DNA of 64,000 nucleotides from Sclerotiophoma versabilis (Eukaryota; Ascomycota; Dothideomycetes; Pleosporales; Didymellaceae). The notes under the pieces were generated by a model. It ran no database searches, was not told the origin of the DNA, and saw only the letters and a list, made by a program, of their open reading frames with translations. Location of the stretch: assembly GCA_012274445.1 (NCBI GenBank), contig JAAROD010000093.1, positions 620,001 to 684,000 on the forward strand, given 5' to 3'. Position numbers and translations under genes: made by a program. Every line of letters begins with the position of its first letter. The first letter of the stretch is position 1. This document shows positions 47,003-56,573 of the stretch, piece after piece.

Positions 47003-47208
47003 TGTCTGTTCCCTGTAGTCCGATTTGCAAAAGCTTATTGTGGTTAAGAACAAAGCTTTAATGTAGCCGTTGGAGGTGTTCTAGATGTTTTAGAGTTGTA
47101 TTCTATAGGGATAGAAAACAATTGCTTTTATAGCTGCAGGTGTAGAAAGAGATAGAGGTTGAATAAGCGATAACAATAAAATTCCCGACTACACCGTACC
47201 TACTTCAA

Positions 47209-47370
47209 ATGGCCGAGCAGTCACTAGCCGCACGCTTAATGCGTAAAATCCGAAAGAAAGCAGAGTTAGCAGAGCAGCTACTATCTACAACGGACATACC
47301 CACGCCTGCTATCAAGAAAGAGGACCCACTATACGGCAGTAGATGTGGCTACTCTCTATGGGGTAAGTAG
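47209..47370 (+). CDS. Small basic ORF, left copy, cut by a MITE
   Basis: A 53-residue frame starting MAEQSLAARLMRKIRKKAEL and ending GYSLWGK. The N-terminus is a charged amphipathic helix. The stop codon lies inside the terminal repeat of the MITE at 47363, so the original protein was probably longer, or the MITE supplies an intron donor (GGG|GTAAGT). No family is recognised. An identical copy is in the right arm. Confidence 0.3.
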   Translation: MAEQSLAARLMRKIRKKAELAEQLLSTTDIPTPAIKKEDPLYGSRCGYSLWGK

Positions 47371-47639
47371 TTCATATGCAACTAAAGTAGCGCTTCGCTA
47401 CAGGGGTGTCTTAGGGCCTCGGTCAGCACTAAATTAATAATCCAGCTCTGTATTATATGCTTAATACGTACTTAGCTTTAACTAGCTTAAGAAAATTGCA
47501 GGCTACCAGTGAGATTCTAGTGCCTTATTAATACAATACTGCTCTCTTACATTATTAAAGCAGGGCCTCTAATTAGCATTAAACTTACCCCTGCTCCTGC
47601 GCGATAACACACTACTCTAGTTGCATATAGACTACTTAC
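47363..47639. mobile_element. MITE / fold-back element, left copy
   Basis: Inverted ends of about 28 bp (gtaagtagttcatatgcaac at 47363 and its near reverse complement ending 47639), more imperfect pairing inside, no coding capacity, length about 277 bp. Confidence 0.7.
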
Positions 47640-47787
47640 CCCCTGGAGAGTATAATGTTCGGACATATGCCGGAGAAATGAGACTAGGATTAATTTACGT
47701 TGCAGGAGAGGCAAATTCTGATTTATTGTCCGAAATTCTTAGGTCCGGGGATTTTCTCCAATTGCGACACAGAGAGCGGGAGAGGTT

Positions 47788-47809
47788 GGGGGGGGGGGGG
47801 GGGGGGGGG
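47788..47809. repeat. Poly-G tract, 22 bases
   Basis: An uninterrupted run of 22 G. The right-arm copy has 31 C on the plus strand. Confidence 0.97.
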
Positions 47810-47992
47810 AGTAAAAACAATTAACGGAACCGTACTGGTGGCCTAAGTTTTCTTCCTGTGTACTACTTCTATAAACTTCGACTCTGAACAAAGGTTTGTT
47901 AGAGATTAGATCTCAATATTAGCCTTTCACAACTTTTCCTACAAAGAAAACTATAACAATATCTGCTGCTGCAGGTGTCGCCTTTTTCCACG

Positions 47993-49408
47993 ATGCAGGA
48001 CTGTCGCAATTGTTCGCGCTTATTACAATACGAGGAGCTCGAAGACATAGAAATGTCGAACGTATTATCTAGAAGACCTTTCTCTTCAATCTTTAAGGAC
48101 ACAATCCTCCAGTTCTACAGAACCGTTCTACCGAGTTTCATCTACCACCAACTGAACAGCGAAATGTCGGGAGACACTGCATATTTAAACGGCATGCGCG
48201 GACTTGCCGCTTTCTGCGTATATCTCGAGCATTTCTCATTACCATACCAGCCTGGAATGGTGATGGGATACGGTCGCGATAATGAAAATCGAAACATACT
48301 CCAGGTCCCGATTATCCGCCTCCTGTATAGCGGGACACCCATGGTTTCCATCTTCTTTGTTATCTCTGGGGTTTGTTTATCCTTAAGGCCAGTGGAGCTG
48401 TGGCACAGTCGGAAACACAGAGACCTCGCCGTCCTATCCTCTTCGGTGTTCCGCCGTCCCATAAGACTATTTCTCCCTCCGTTGATTACGACCTTCATCG
48501 TTGCTGTTGCAGTAAGACTTCACTTCTACGACATCAACTACGAGAGCGAGATAGACGGATTTTCAATGCCTCCACAGTATCGTATGGCACGTCCAAAATA
48601 CCTTCCAACGCTCTATCTACAGCTTCAGGACTGGCTTTGGTTTGTTCTAGAGAGGCTTCTCTATTCGGCCGACTGGAACCTTAGCAACACTTTACATTCA
48701 AATGTATACGCTAGTCAGCTTTGGACTATCCCAGTGGAGTACTGGTCGTCACTAGGACTTTACCTTGTGATGCTGTCATTAGAAGCAGTACGAAAAAAAA
48801 TAAGAGTCGCGATTACGGCTAGTGTTGTCTGCTATTTGATGTTGATAGAGCGGTGGGACTGCGGATTGTTCGTATCCGGACTATTAATCGCAGAGAGTGG
48901 GAAACAGAAAGCAGGAAAGGCTTCCCTTGCATTGCTTGGTATCTCCTTTAAGTTCATCTGGATATTAGTATTTGTATCAGGCCTGTACTTTGCTTCCCTT
49001 CCCGACATTGATGGTCACCTTACCCTTGGATACGCCTGGTTAACACCCTTCTTGCCACATCGATGGCAATGGCATTCGATTGGGGCATTTCAGATCGTCT
49101 GGGCAGTCAGTCATTCGAAAGTGCTTCAGGTGCCATTCAACTGGTCTATGTTACAGTATCTAGGCCAAATTTCATACAGTCTGTATCTCGTCCATGTACC
49201 TCTGTTAAATATGTATGGTTGGCTTGTGGTTCCAACTGTACGAGATTTTACAGGACACACTACTTGGTCACAGTATCAGCTATCTTTTCTAATAAGTCTT
49301 CTTATAGTTTCGTTGTCAGTTATATGGGTAGCAGATCTCTTTTGGCGCTTTGTTGATGTTCCCTGTACAAAGTTTGCTAAATCCTTAGAAAATACTTGTA
49401 AGTACTAG
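47993..49408 (+). CDS. Acyltransferase-3 family membrane protein, left copy
   Basis: A 471-residue, intronless, multi-pass membrane protein. Family landmarks in order are LNGMRGLAAFCVYLEHF (residues 65-81, with the invariant R and a catalytic-type His), FFVISGVCLSLRP, SSVFRRPIRLFLPPL, QLWTIPVEYWSSL and YLGQISYSLYLVHVPL, with about ten hydrophobic helices between them. Members move acyl groups from acyl-CoA to hydroxyls of sugars, sterols or natural products in the ER or plasma membrane. In fungal clusters they acylate secondary metabolites. It is divergent from the repeat-protein gene with about 990 bp between, a region holding the small ORF, the MITE and the poly-G tract. The start at 47993 (MQDCRNC) is the first ATG. 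No damage is seen. Substrate unknown. Confidence 0.88.
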   Translation: MQDCRNCSRLLQYEELEDIEMSNVLSRRPFSSIFKDTILQFYRTVLPSFIYHQLNSEMSGDTAYLNGMRGLAAFCVYLEHFSLPYQPGMVMGYGRDNENRNILQVPIIRLLYSGTPMVSIFFVISGVCLSLRPVELWHSRKHRDLAVLSSSVFRRPIRLFLPPLITTFIVAVAVRLHFYDINYESEIDGFSMPPQYRMARPKYLPTLYLQLQDWLWFVLERLLYSADWNLSNTLHSNVYASQLWTIPVEYWSSLGLYLVMLSLEAVRKKIRVAITASVVCYLMLIERWDCGLFVSGLLIAESGKQKAGKASLALLGISFKFIWILVFVSGLYFASLPDIDGHLTLGYAWLTPFLPHRWQWHSIGAFQIVWAVSHSKVLQVPFNWSMLQYLGQISYSLYLVHVPLLNMYGWLVVPTVRDFTGHTTWSQYQLSFLISLLIVSLSVIWVADLFWRFVDVPCTKFAKSLENTCKY

Positions 49409-49519
49409 CGCAGTGCAATTCTAGCGCAATAGTTAGAATTATCTAGTATAATATAATATAGAAGTTAAACTATAATATTTCCCGTATGCAAGGGGACTAT
49501 TTAGATAGTATAATTAACG

Positions 49520-50597
49520 TACCTCACGGGTGAGCTGATTACTTTTGCCAAGACCACACCAAACTTCACACAACCTGCGATGGCTTAACGCAAGCTCGCG
49601 AAAAAGCCCTCAAACGAAGTGGGTATACAGTTTGCTATCCAGGCTATCTAACAAGACGCGACAATCTCCCAGCAACGCGCTGCAGCTATCTACAAAGTCT
49701 CTCAAAGCACGCTTAGTACACGCCTTGCTGGAGCCTCTCCACAACGTGATTGTAAGCCTAAATCAATGAAGCTGACAAGCACTGAAGAGGAAGTGATTAT
49801 TTAGCATATATTAAAGCTGGATGAGCGAGGATACCGGCCCCGGCTCACTGATGTGGAGGATATAGCCAACTCTCTACTCGCCGAGCGCCACCAGCCTCCT
49901 GTTGGCAAGAACTGGGCTGGCACGTACGTGAAGCGTCGCCCAGAGCTTATAGTCAAATTAAATCGAAAGTACGACTATAAGAGAGCCCTCTGTGAGGATC
50001 CTGAGGTGATCCAGGGCTGGTTCCGCCTGGTGGAGAATACCAAAGCCAAGTATGGTATCCTTGATGAAGACACCTACAACTTCGACAAGTCTGGGTTCAT
50101 GATGGGCGTTATATCAACAGGAGCTATTGTCACGGGCTCTGAATGTCGAGGAAGGCTAAAGACAGTACAGCAGGGCGACCGAGAGTGGACCAGCATTATC
50201 CAGGGCATCAACGCGTCAGGGTGGAGTATCCCACCCTTTGTCATCTTCCAAGGCAAGCAACACCTCTCTGCCTGGTACAAGGAGCCGTCCATACCCCACG
50301 ACTGGGTTATCACTGTCTCTGAGAACGGCTGGACCAACAATGAGCTCGGTATGAAGTGGCTGAAGCACTTTGATGAGCACACAAAGAAGCGCACTGTTGG
50401 CAGCTATCGACTGCTCATTCTAGACGGCCATGAGAGCCACAACTCAGTCGAGTTCCACCAGTACTGTGAGGAACACAAGATCATCACTCTGTGTATGCCT
50501 CCTCACTCGTCGTACCTGTTGCAGCCACTTGACGTGGGTTGTTTTGCCCCGATGAAGAAGGCCTATGGTCGCCAAGCCGAGCTGTTAATGCGCAACA
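49520..50597 (+). mobile_element. Truncated pogo-like element, left copy (related to copy 1)
   Basis: It begins near 49520 and shares acttttgccaagaccacacc with the left end of copy 1. The 3' part is missing because an LTR-like repeat starts at 50598. Confidence 0.8.
49580..50597 (+). pseudogene. Truncated pogo-type transposase, left copy
   Basis: The N-terminus has stops (about 49588, 49650, 49801). From 49853 the frame is open, with YNFDKSGFMMG, LLILDGHESH and LQPLDVGCF, the complete DDE core. It ends at LLMRNM, where the LTR-like repeat cuts in and adds 17 unrelated codons. No C-terminal zinc knuckle. Confidence 0.88.
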
Positions 50598-50783
50598 TGT
50601 CACGGTTTGAGTTTCTCTTGCCTTGTGGGCAACCCGCGCCTCACCTTCGGTGAGATGCGACTCCCTATCCTGCACCAGCGCTGTTTACAGCAACTCATGT
50701 ATATCTACTGTTTGTAGCTTCACACAATACAACCTCAGTTCAATCCTTCAATTCTTCCCGCACTGCTTGCACTCACCGCAACA
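50598..50783 (+). mobile_element. Solo-LTR-like repeat, left-arm copy
   Basis: 186 bp starting TGTCACGGTTTGAG and ending CGCAACA, i.e. TG...CA ends like an LTR. The same 186 bp occurs at 55199-55384 (the palindrome partner) and, independently, at 62253-62438. No matching target duplications were found. Confidence 0.7.
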
Positions 50784-51568
50784 GCTTCGCATTGGTGTTG
50801 AAAGGAAATAACTATAACTGCATTGTATTTGATCGATGTCTGTCTCTCGCTACCTGAGGGTGCTATGGAAGTGTATATGATCTGATACGAGTACGCCCGA
50901 AGTAGGATCGAGTCGGCTGTTAGGCATCATTGGGCAGCCGAAGCACCTACTGATACTCCTGATCCGACACTAAGAGAATTATTTCTAAAATTATTGGCGT
51001 AGCTGGTGGTATTGTAAGTTCAAAGTAAAGCAAGCTGTCGGATCACAAGTATCGTCAATATTCCAGTCACGCGATCAGGAGCACTGATCGCGGCGTCTGG
51101 GCAGCGCACTGATCGCAGCGTCCGAGCAGCGCTCAGGCCAGGACTCCTGAGTCCTCTTAAGTAGTTCTCTTCACACATCATCAATCAATTACAAGTCAAC
51201 TATCATCGTACAGAATGCATTCCTAGTTATCGTTATTTTATTTCAGCACTAGTGCTATAAGCCCAACCTATATTTACTGTAATTTTTGTATCTTAAGAGA
51301 CGATAGTAGTCTATAGTAGGCTAAGAAACTGTTAACAGAAGGCTGTAGATTAATCTAATGCGCTCGGAGGATTAGAGTCGCTCAATCTCAAAGTACCTGC
51401 AGTCTATCCTACTACAGGGTGCGTCCTATAACCTAGGGACAGACCTTGCAATCCTTAATTTCTTGCTTATTTTTTACGTATAGATCACTAGCTCTTACAA
51501 CAACTATTCTGTTATAGGGCTTATTAACGTAGCTATTTTATTACTAAATTACTAACAGACACTTCTAA
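50784..51568. other. Intergenic, with a dispersed repeat
   Basis: No gene. About 51036-51190 is related to the 171-bp inverted repeat at 38126 (gtatcgtcaatat, gatcagg-gcactgatcgcgg, agcagcgctcag, gagtcc) but carries an extra internal copy of the actgatcgc motif. The rest is AT-rich. Confidence 0.6.
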
Positions 51569-52312
51569 TTAAGCACCTTTAACAAATTTTGCTATCAAGT
51601 CTTTGTCTTGAATAACCGGATCGCTAACTACACAGCTCAAGTACTGAACTTGAATCTGTGTGGCTACTCGATTCATCTCTTCGCGCGGTTTTGAGATCGC
51701 ATCCCACAGATAGTCTATACAATGATATGTATGCTCTAATTTTAGAATATCCTCAACGTAAATACCTGTGAAGGAACTTCTTGCTAAGCTTCGGAGGATT
51801 TGCACACAGTGAAACCCGTGCTCCATCTGATTAGCCCAAAAAGTACTTTCGCCCCCAGATACGATGTCAATATCTACCTCTTGCTCCTGTGTTCCGTCCT
51901 TAATATAGTAATGCAGACCACCTCCAGCCATGTCTCGAAACCGACCTTCAAGGTCAGGGTATGTACACTCTTGTGGTACCCATGCGTACGAGAAGAGTTG
52001 GAACTTGCAACCTAGTAATTGTGCTTCCTCTGCAGAGGAACCGCAGGATAACCAGGTAAGACCTTTGCTTACTTGTATTGTCGTAATACGAGGGTACAGA
52101 GTCCAGATAGTGAAGCCGATTAATAATCCAATCACACTTCCCAGGAGCAGGGACAGGTATTGGCTAATAATTTGGGATGTAATATGAAAGCAAGCTCTAG
52201 TTCGGTTTGGACCCTTTGCTTTCTCTGCAACTTTCTCATATAACATTCTTTCTACCCGTTTGTTAGATCTGCAGAATTGTCTACAAGAGATAATAGAGAT
52301 ACACTTACCCAT
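51569..52312 (-). CDS. UstYa/DUF3328-like membrane protein, left copy
   Basis: A 247-residue intronless protein. It has a cytosolic basic N-terminus, one transmembrane helix at about 50-72 (LSLLLGSVIGLLIGFTIW), then a lumenal domain with the family block CGSSAEEAQLLGCKF...YAWVPQEC and two HxxHC motifs, HGFHC (165-169) and HTYHC (194-198). Paired HxxHC motifs are the signature of UstYa-type proteins, which in ustiloxin, cyclochlorotine and related pathways catalyse oxidative cyclisation or hydroxylation of peptides. The CGSS/WVPQEC block places it in the DUF3328-related subgroup of unknown reaction. It shares an arm with a secreted repeat protein and an acyltransferase, a co-location that suggests a peptide natural-product pathway. 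Intact. Confidence 0.85.
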   Translation of the reverse strand: MGKCISIISCRQFCRSNKRVERMLYEKVAEKAKGPNRTRACFHITSQIISQYLSLLLGSVIGLLIGFTIWTLYPRITTIQVSKGLTWLSCGSSAEEAQLLGCKFQLFSYAWVPQECTYPDLEGRFRDMAGGGLHYYIKDGTQEQEVDIDIVSGGESTFWANQMEHGFHCVQILRSLARSSFTGIYVEDILKLEHTYHCIDYLWDAISKPREEMNRVATQIQVQYLSCVVSDPVIQDKDLIAKFVKGA

Positions 52313-52689
52313 AGTTCAATACATATAAGAATTAAACATGAAAGCTGGTAGCGGATAGAAAGGACTTGGAGAGGGACGAAATCAGTATATTATCTTAGAA
52401 GCTAGGTTGGCATCAGATATATATATAAACTAAGACGATAGCGTATTGGTTAAGGCGTAATTAAAGATAAAGCGAGACTATCTGTCCCAATACAAGAAAT
52501 TGCGATAGTACGATCCAACATGGCCTCGCTACGAACGTATACTCGGATATTTGTCAAGGTCAAATAAATACTCTATAGAAAACTTTTATAATCCCCAAGT
52601 TAGTTTCTCCTTAGGTTATTTCCTGATTTCTTATGCATTTAGTTCCTAAAATAATATCGGATAATATAGGCTGTGGGTCTGACCTCCCT

Positions 52690-53292
52690 ATTGTAATAAA
52701 CAGAGGTTTTCAAGCAAGCCACATGTTGAAGTTGTACAAACGAAGCAGAGCTCACAAGTACTATTCTGTTAGTTCTCAGGGAATAAGCACGGGTACTAGA
52801 GCAGTAGGTGATTGGCTCTGTGCAAGCACTAAGCAATCAGGAAGCACTAAGCAATCAGGCAACGATAAGTAGTATAGAGAGAACTATCTAGCTCGAAGGT
52901 TAGGGGTTGAGATTCCAAAGACAAACTGTATTGACGAAGTTAAACATGAACTGTAAGAGTCGTGTTCCTATGTGCTTGTATACCTGTGAGGTATAGCTAT
53001 GTATTCGTTCCCTCATGCGACATCCTGTCTTACTCGGGATGTTCTGCCGTTATCGGATAGTGTATTATCCCTGTGTCCATGGGATGGTGGGTCTTGGCGG
53101 GATGGTGGCGTTGTATCACGTGAATCGTGATACGCTGTCAACCTTAGCATTGCCCCGTTTCCTATCAGTACCTGCTTGCTCGGAGATCGTAACACTAGCT
53201 TAAGGTAACCTAAACACAGTCCGCAGGATTAAATAAATAGAGGCACTAATAATATATAAAGTTAGGCCCTAGCTCCAGCCTTGTAGTCGATG
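52690..53292. other. Palindrome spacer, 603 bp
   Basis: Unique sequence between the arms. It has no convincing gene. It contains a direct duplication of agcactaagcaatcagg (about 52825-52860) and a small perfect hairpin near 53115-53135 (GTATCACG, 5-base loop, CGTGATAC). The inner arm ends share gacctccct. Confidence 0.85.
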
Positions 53293-53669
53293 AGGGAGGT
53301 CAGACCCACAGCCTATATTATCCGATATTATTTTAGGAACTAAATGCATAAGAAATCAGGAAATAACCTAAGGAGAAACTAACTTGGGGATTATAAAAGT
53401 TTTCTATAGAGTATTTATTTGACCTTGACAAATATCCGAGTATACGTTCGTAGCGAGGCCATGTTGGATCGTACTATCGCAATTTCTTGTATTGGGACAG
53501 ATAGTCTCGCTTTATCTTTAATTACGCCTTAACCAATACGCTATCGTCTTAGTTTATATATATATCTGATGCCAACCTAGCTTCTAAGATAATATACTGA
53601 TTTCGTCCCTCTCCAAGTCCTTTCTATCCGCTACCAGCTTTCATGTTTAATTCTTATATGTATTGAACT

Positions 53670-54413
53670 ATGGGTAAGTGTATCTCTATTATCTCTTGTA
53701 GACAATTCTGCAGATCTAACAAACGGGTAGAAAGAATGTTATATGAGAAAGTTGCAGAGAAAGCAAAGGGTCCAAACCGAACTAGAGCTTGCTTTCATAT
53801 TACATCCCAAATTATTAGCCAATACCTGTCCCTGCTCCTGGGAAGTGTGATTGGATTATTAATCGGCTTCACTATCTGGACTCTGTACCCTCGTATTACG
53901 ACAATACAAGTAAGCAAAGGTCTTACCTGGTTATCCTGCGGTTCCTCTGCAGAGGAAGCACAATTACTAGGTTGCAAGTTCCAACTCTTCTCGTACGCAT
54001 GGGTACCACAAGAGTGTACATACCCTGACCTTGAAGGTCGGTTTCGAGACATGGCTGGAGGTGGTCTGCATTACTATATTAAGGACGGAACACAGGAGCA
54101 AGAGGTAGATATTGACATCGTATCTGGGGGCGAAAGTACTTTTTGGGCTAATCAGATGGAGCACGGGTTTCACTGTGTGCAAATCCTCCGAAGCTTAGCA
54201 AGAAGTTCCTTCACAGGTATTTACGTTGAGGATATTCTAAAATTAGAGCATACATATCATTGTATAGACTATCTGTGGGATGCGATCTCAAAACCGCGCG
54301 AAGAGATGAATCGAGTAGCCACACAGATTCAAGTTCAGTACTTGAGCTGTGTAGTTAGCGATCCGGTTATTCAAGACAAAGACTTGATAGCAAAATTTGT
54401 TAAAGGTGCTTAA
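53670..54413 (+). CDS. UstYa/DUF3328-like membrane protein, right copy
   Basis: Identical in protein sequence to the copy at 51569-52312: one N-terminal transmembrane helix, HGFHC at 165-169 and HTYHC at 194-198. The two copies start 1357 bp apart and point away from each other across the palindrome centre, so their promoters lie in the arm ends next to the spacer. Confidence 0.85.
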   Translation: MGKCISIISCRQFCRSNKRVERMLYEKVAEKAKGPNRTRACFHITSQIISQYLSLLLGSVIGLLIGFTIWTLYPRITTIQVSKGLTWLSCGSSAEEAQLLGCKFQLFSYAWVPQECTYPDLEGRFRDMAGGGLHYYIKDGTQEQEVDIDIVSGGESTFWANQMEHGFHCVQILRSLARSSFTGIYVEDILKLEHTYHCIDYLWDAISKPREEMNRVATQIQVQYLSCVVSDPVIQDKDLIAKFVKGA

Positions 54414-55198
54414 TTAGAAGTGTCTGTTAGTAATTTAGTAATAAAATAGCTACGTTAATAAGCCCTATAACAGAATAGTTGTTGTAAGAGCTAGTGATCT
54501 ATACGTAAAAAATAAGCAAGAAATTAAGGATTGCAAGGTCTGTCCCTAGGTTATAGGACGCACCCTGTAGTAGGATAGACTGCAGGTACTTTGAGATTGA
54601 GCGACTCTAATCCTCCGAGCGCATTAGATTAATCTACAGCCTTCTGTTAACAGTTTCTTAGCCTACTATAGACTACTATCGTCTCTTAAGATACAAAAAT
54701 TACAGTAAATATAGGTTGGGCTTATAGCACTAGTGCTGAAATAAAATAACGATAACTAGGAATGCATTCTGTACGATGATAGTTGACTTGTAATTGATTG
54801 ATGATGTGTGAAGAGAACTACTTAAGAGGACTCAGGAGTCCTGGCCTGAGCGCTGCTCGGACGCTGCGATCAGTGCGCTGCCCAGACGCCGCGATCAGTG
54901 CTCCTGATCGCGTGACTGGAATATTGACGATACTTGTGATCCGACAGCTTGCTTTACTTTGAACTTACAATACCACCAGCTACGCCAATAATTTTAGAAA
55001 TAATTCTCTTAGTGTCGGATCAGGAGTATCAGTAGGTGCTTCGGCTGCCCAATGATGCCTAACAGCCGACTCGATCCTACTTCGGGCGTACTCGTATCAG
55101 ATCATATACACTTCCATAGCACCCTCAGGTAGCGAGAGACAGACATCGATCAAATACAATGCAGTTATAGTTATTTCCTTTCAACACCAATGCGAAGC
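54414..55198. other. Intergenic, mirror of 50784-51568
   Basis: Contains the dispersed repeat at about 54792-54946. No gene. Confidence 0.6.
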
Positions 55199-55384
55199 TG
55201 TTGCGGTGAGTGCAAGCAGTGCGGGAAGAATTGAAGGATTGAACTGAGGTTGTATTGTGTGAAGCTACAAACAGTAGATATACATGAGTTGCTGTAAACA
55301 GCGCTGGTGCAGGATAGGGAGTCGCATCTCACCGAAGGTGAGGCGCGGGTTGCCCACAAGGCAAGAGAAACTCAAACCGTGACA
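55199..55384 (-). mobile_element. Solo-LTR-like repeat, right-arm copy
   Basis: Mirror image of 50598-50783. Confidence 0.7.
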
Positions 55385-56462
55385 TGTTGCGCATTAACAG
55401 CTCGGCTTGGCGACCATAGGCCTTCTTCATCGGGGCAAAACAACCCACGTCAAGTGGCTGCAACAGGTACGACGAGTGAGGAGGCATACACAGAGTGATG
55501 ATCTTGTGTTCCTCACAGTACTGGTGGAACTCGACTGAGTTGTGGCTCTCATGGCCGTCTAGAATGAGCAGTCGATAGCTGCCAACAGTGCGCTTCTTTG
55601 TGTGCTCATCAAAGTGCTTCAGCCACTTCATACCGAGCTCATTGTTGGTCCAGCCGTTCTCAGAGACAGTGATAACCCAGTCGTGGGGTATGGACGGCTC
55701 CTTGTACCAGGCAGAGAGGTGTTGCTTGCCTTGGAAGATGACAAAGGGTGGGATACTCCACCCTGACGCGTTGATGCCCTGGATAATGCTGGTCCACTCT
55801 CGGTCGCCCTGCTGTACTGTCTTTAGCCTTCCTCGACATTCAGAGCCCGTGACAATAGCTCCTGTTGATATAACGCCCATCATGAACCCAGACTTGTCGA
55901 AGTTGTAGGTGTCTTCATCAAGGATACCATACTTGGCTTTGGTATTCTCCACCAGGCGGAACCAGCCCTGGATCACCTCAGGATCCTCACAGAGGGCTCT
56001 CTTATAGTCGTACTTTCGATTTAATTTGACTATAAGCTCTGGGCGACGCTTCACGTACGTGCCAGCCCAGTTCTTGCCAACAGGAGGCTGGTGGCGCTCG
56101 GCGAGTAGAGAGTTGGCTATATCCTCCACATCAGTGAGCCGGGGCCGGTATCCTCGCTCATCCAGCTTTAATATATGCTAAATAATCACTTCCTCTTCAG
56201 TGCTTGTCAGCTTCATTGATTTAGGCTTACAATCACGTTGTGGAGAGGCTCCAGCAAGGCGTGTACTAAGCGTGCTTTGAGAGACTTTGTAGATAGCTGC
56301 AGCGCGTTGCTGGGAGATTGTCGCGTCTTGTTAGATAGCCTGGATAGCAAACTGTATACCCACTTCGTTTGAGGGCTTTTTCGCGAGCTTGCGTTAAGCC
56401 ATCGCAGGTTGTGTGAAGTTTGGTGTGGTCTTGGCAAAAGTAATCAGCTCACCCGTGAGGTA
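55385..56462 (-). pseudogene. Truncated pogo element and transposase, right copy
   Basis: Mirror image of 49520-50597, with the same N-terminal stops, the same intact DDE core and the same truncation by the LTR-like repeat. The shared lesions show that the insertion and decay came before the inverted duplication. Confidence 0.88.
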
Positions 56463-56573
56463 CGTTAATTATACTATCTAAATAGTCCCCTTGCATACGG
56501 GAAATATTATAGTTTAACTTCTATATTATATTATACTAGATAATTCTAACTATTGCGCTAGAATTGCACTGCG

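Larger units (their letters stand above)
46421..52689. repeat. Left arm of a giant inverted repeat (palindrome)
   Basis: 6269 bp that recurs in reverse complement at 53293-60131. Paired positions add to 105982 inside the poly-G tract and to 105991 between it and the repeat array. Encoded proteins are identical in both arms. The only differences I found are the number of 51-bp repeats (8 versus 19), the poly-G length and the altered last repeat. Confidence 0.95.

Noticed and set aside
50598..50653. Seventeen extra C-terminal codons on the arm transposase
   Set aside because: They are read from the LTR-like repeat and recur at 62253-62438 without the transposase, so they are a junction artefact.
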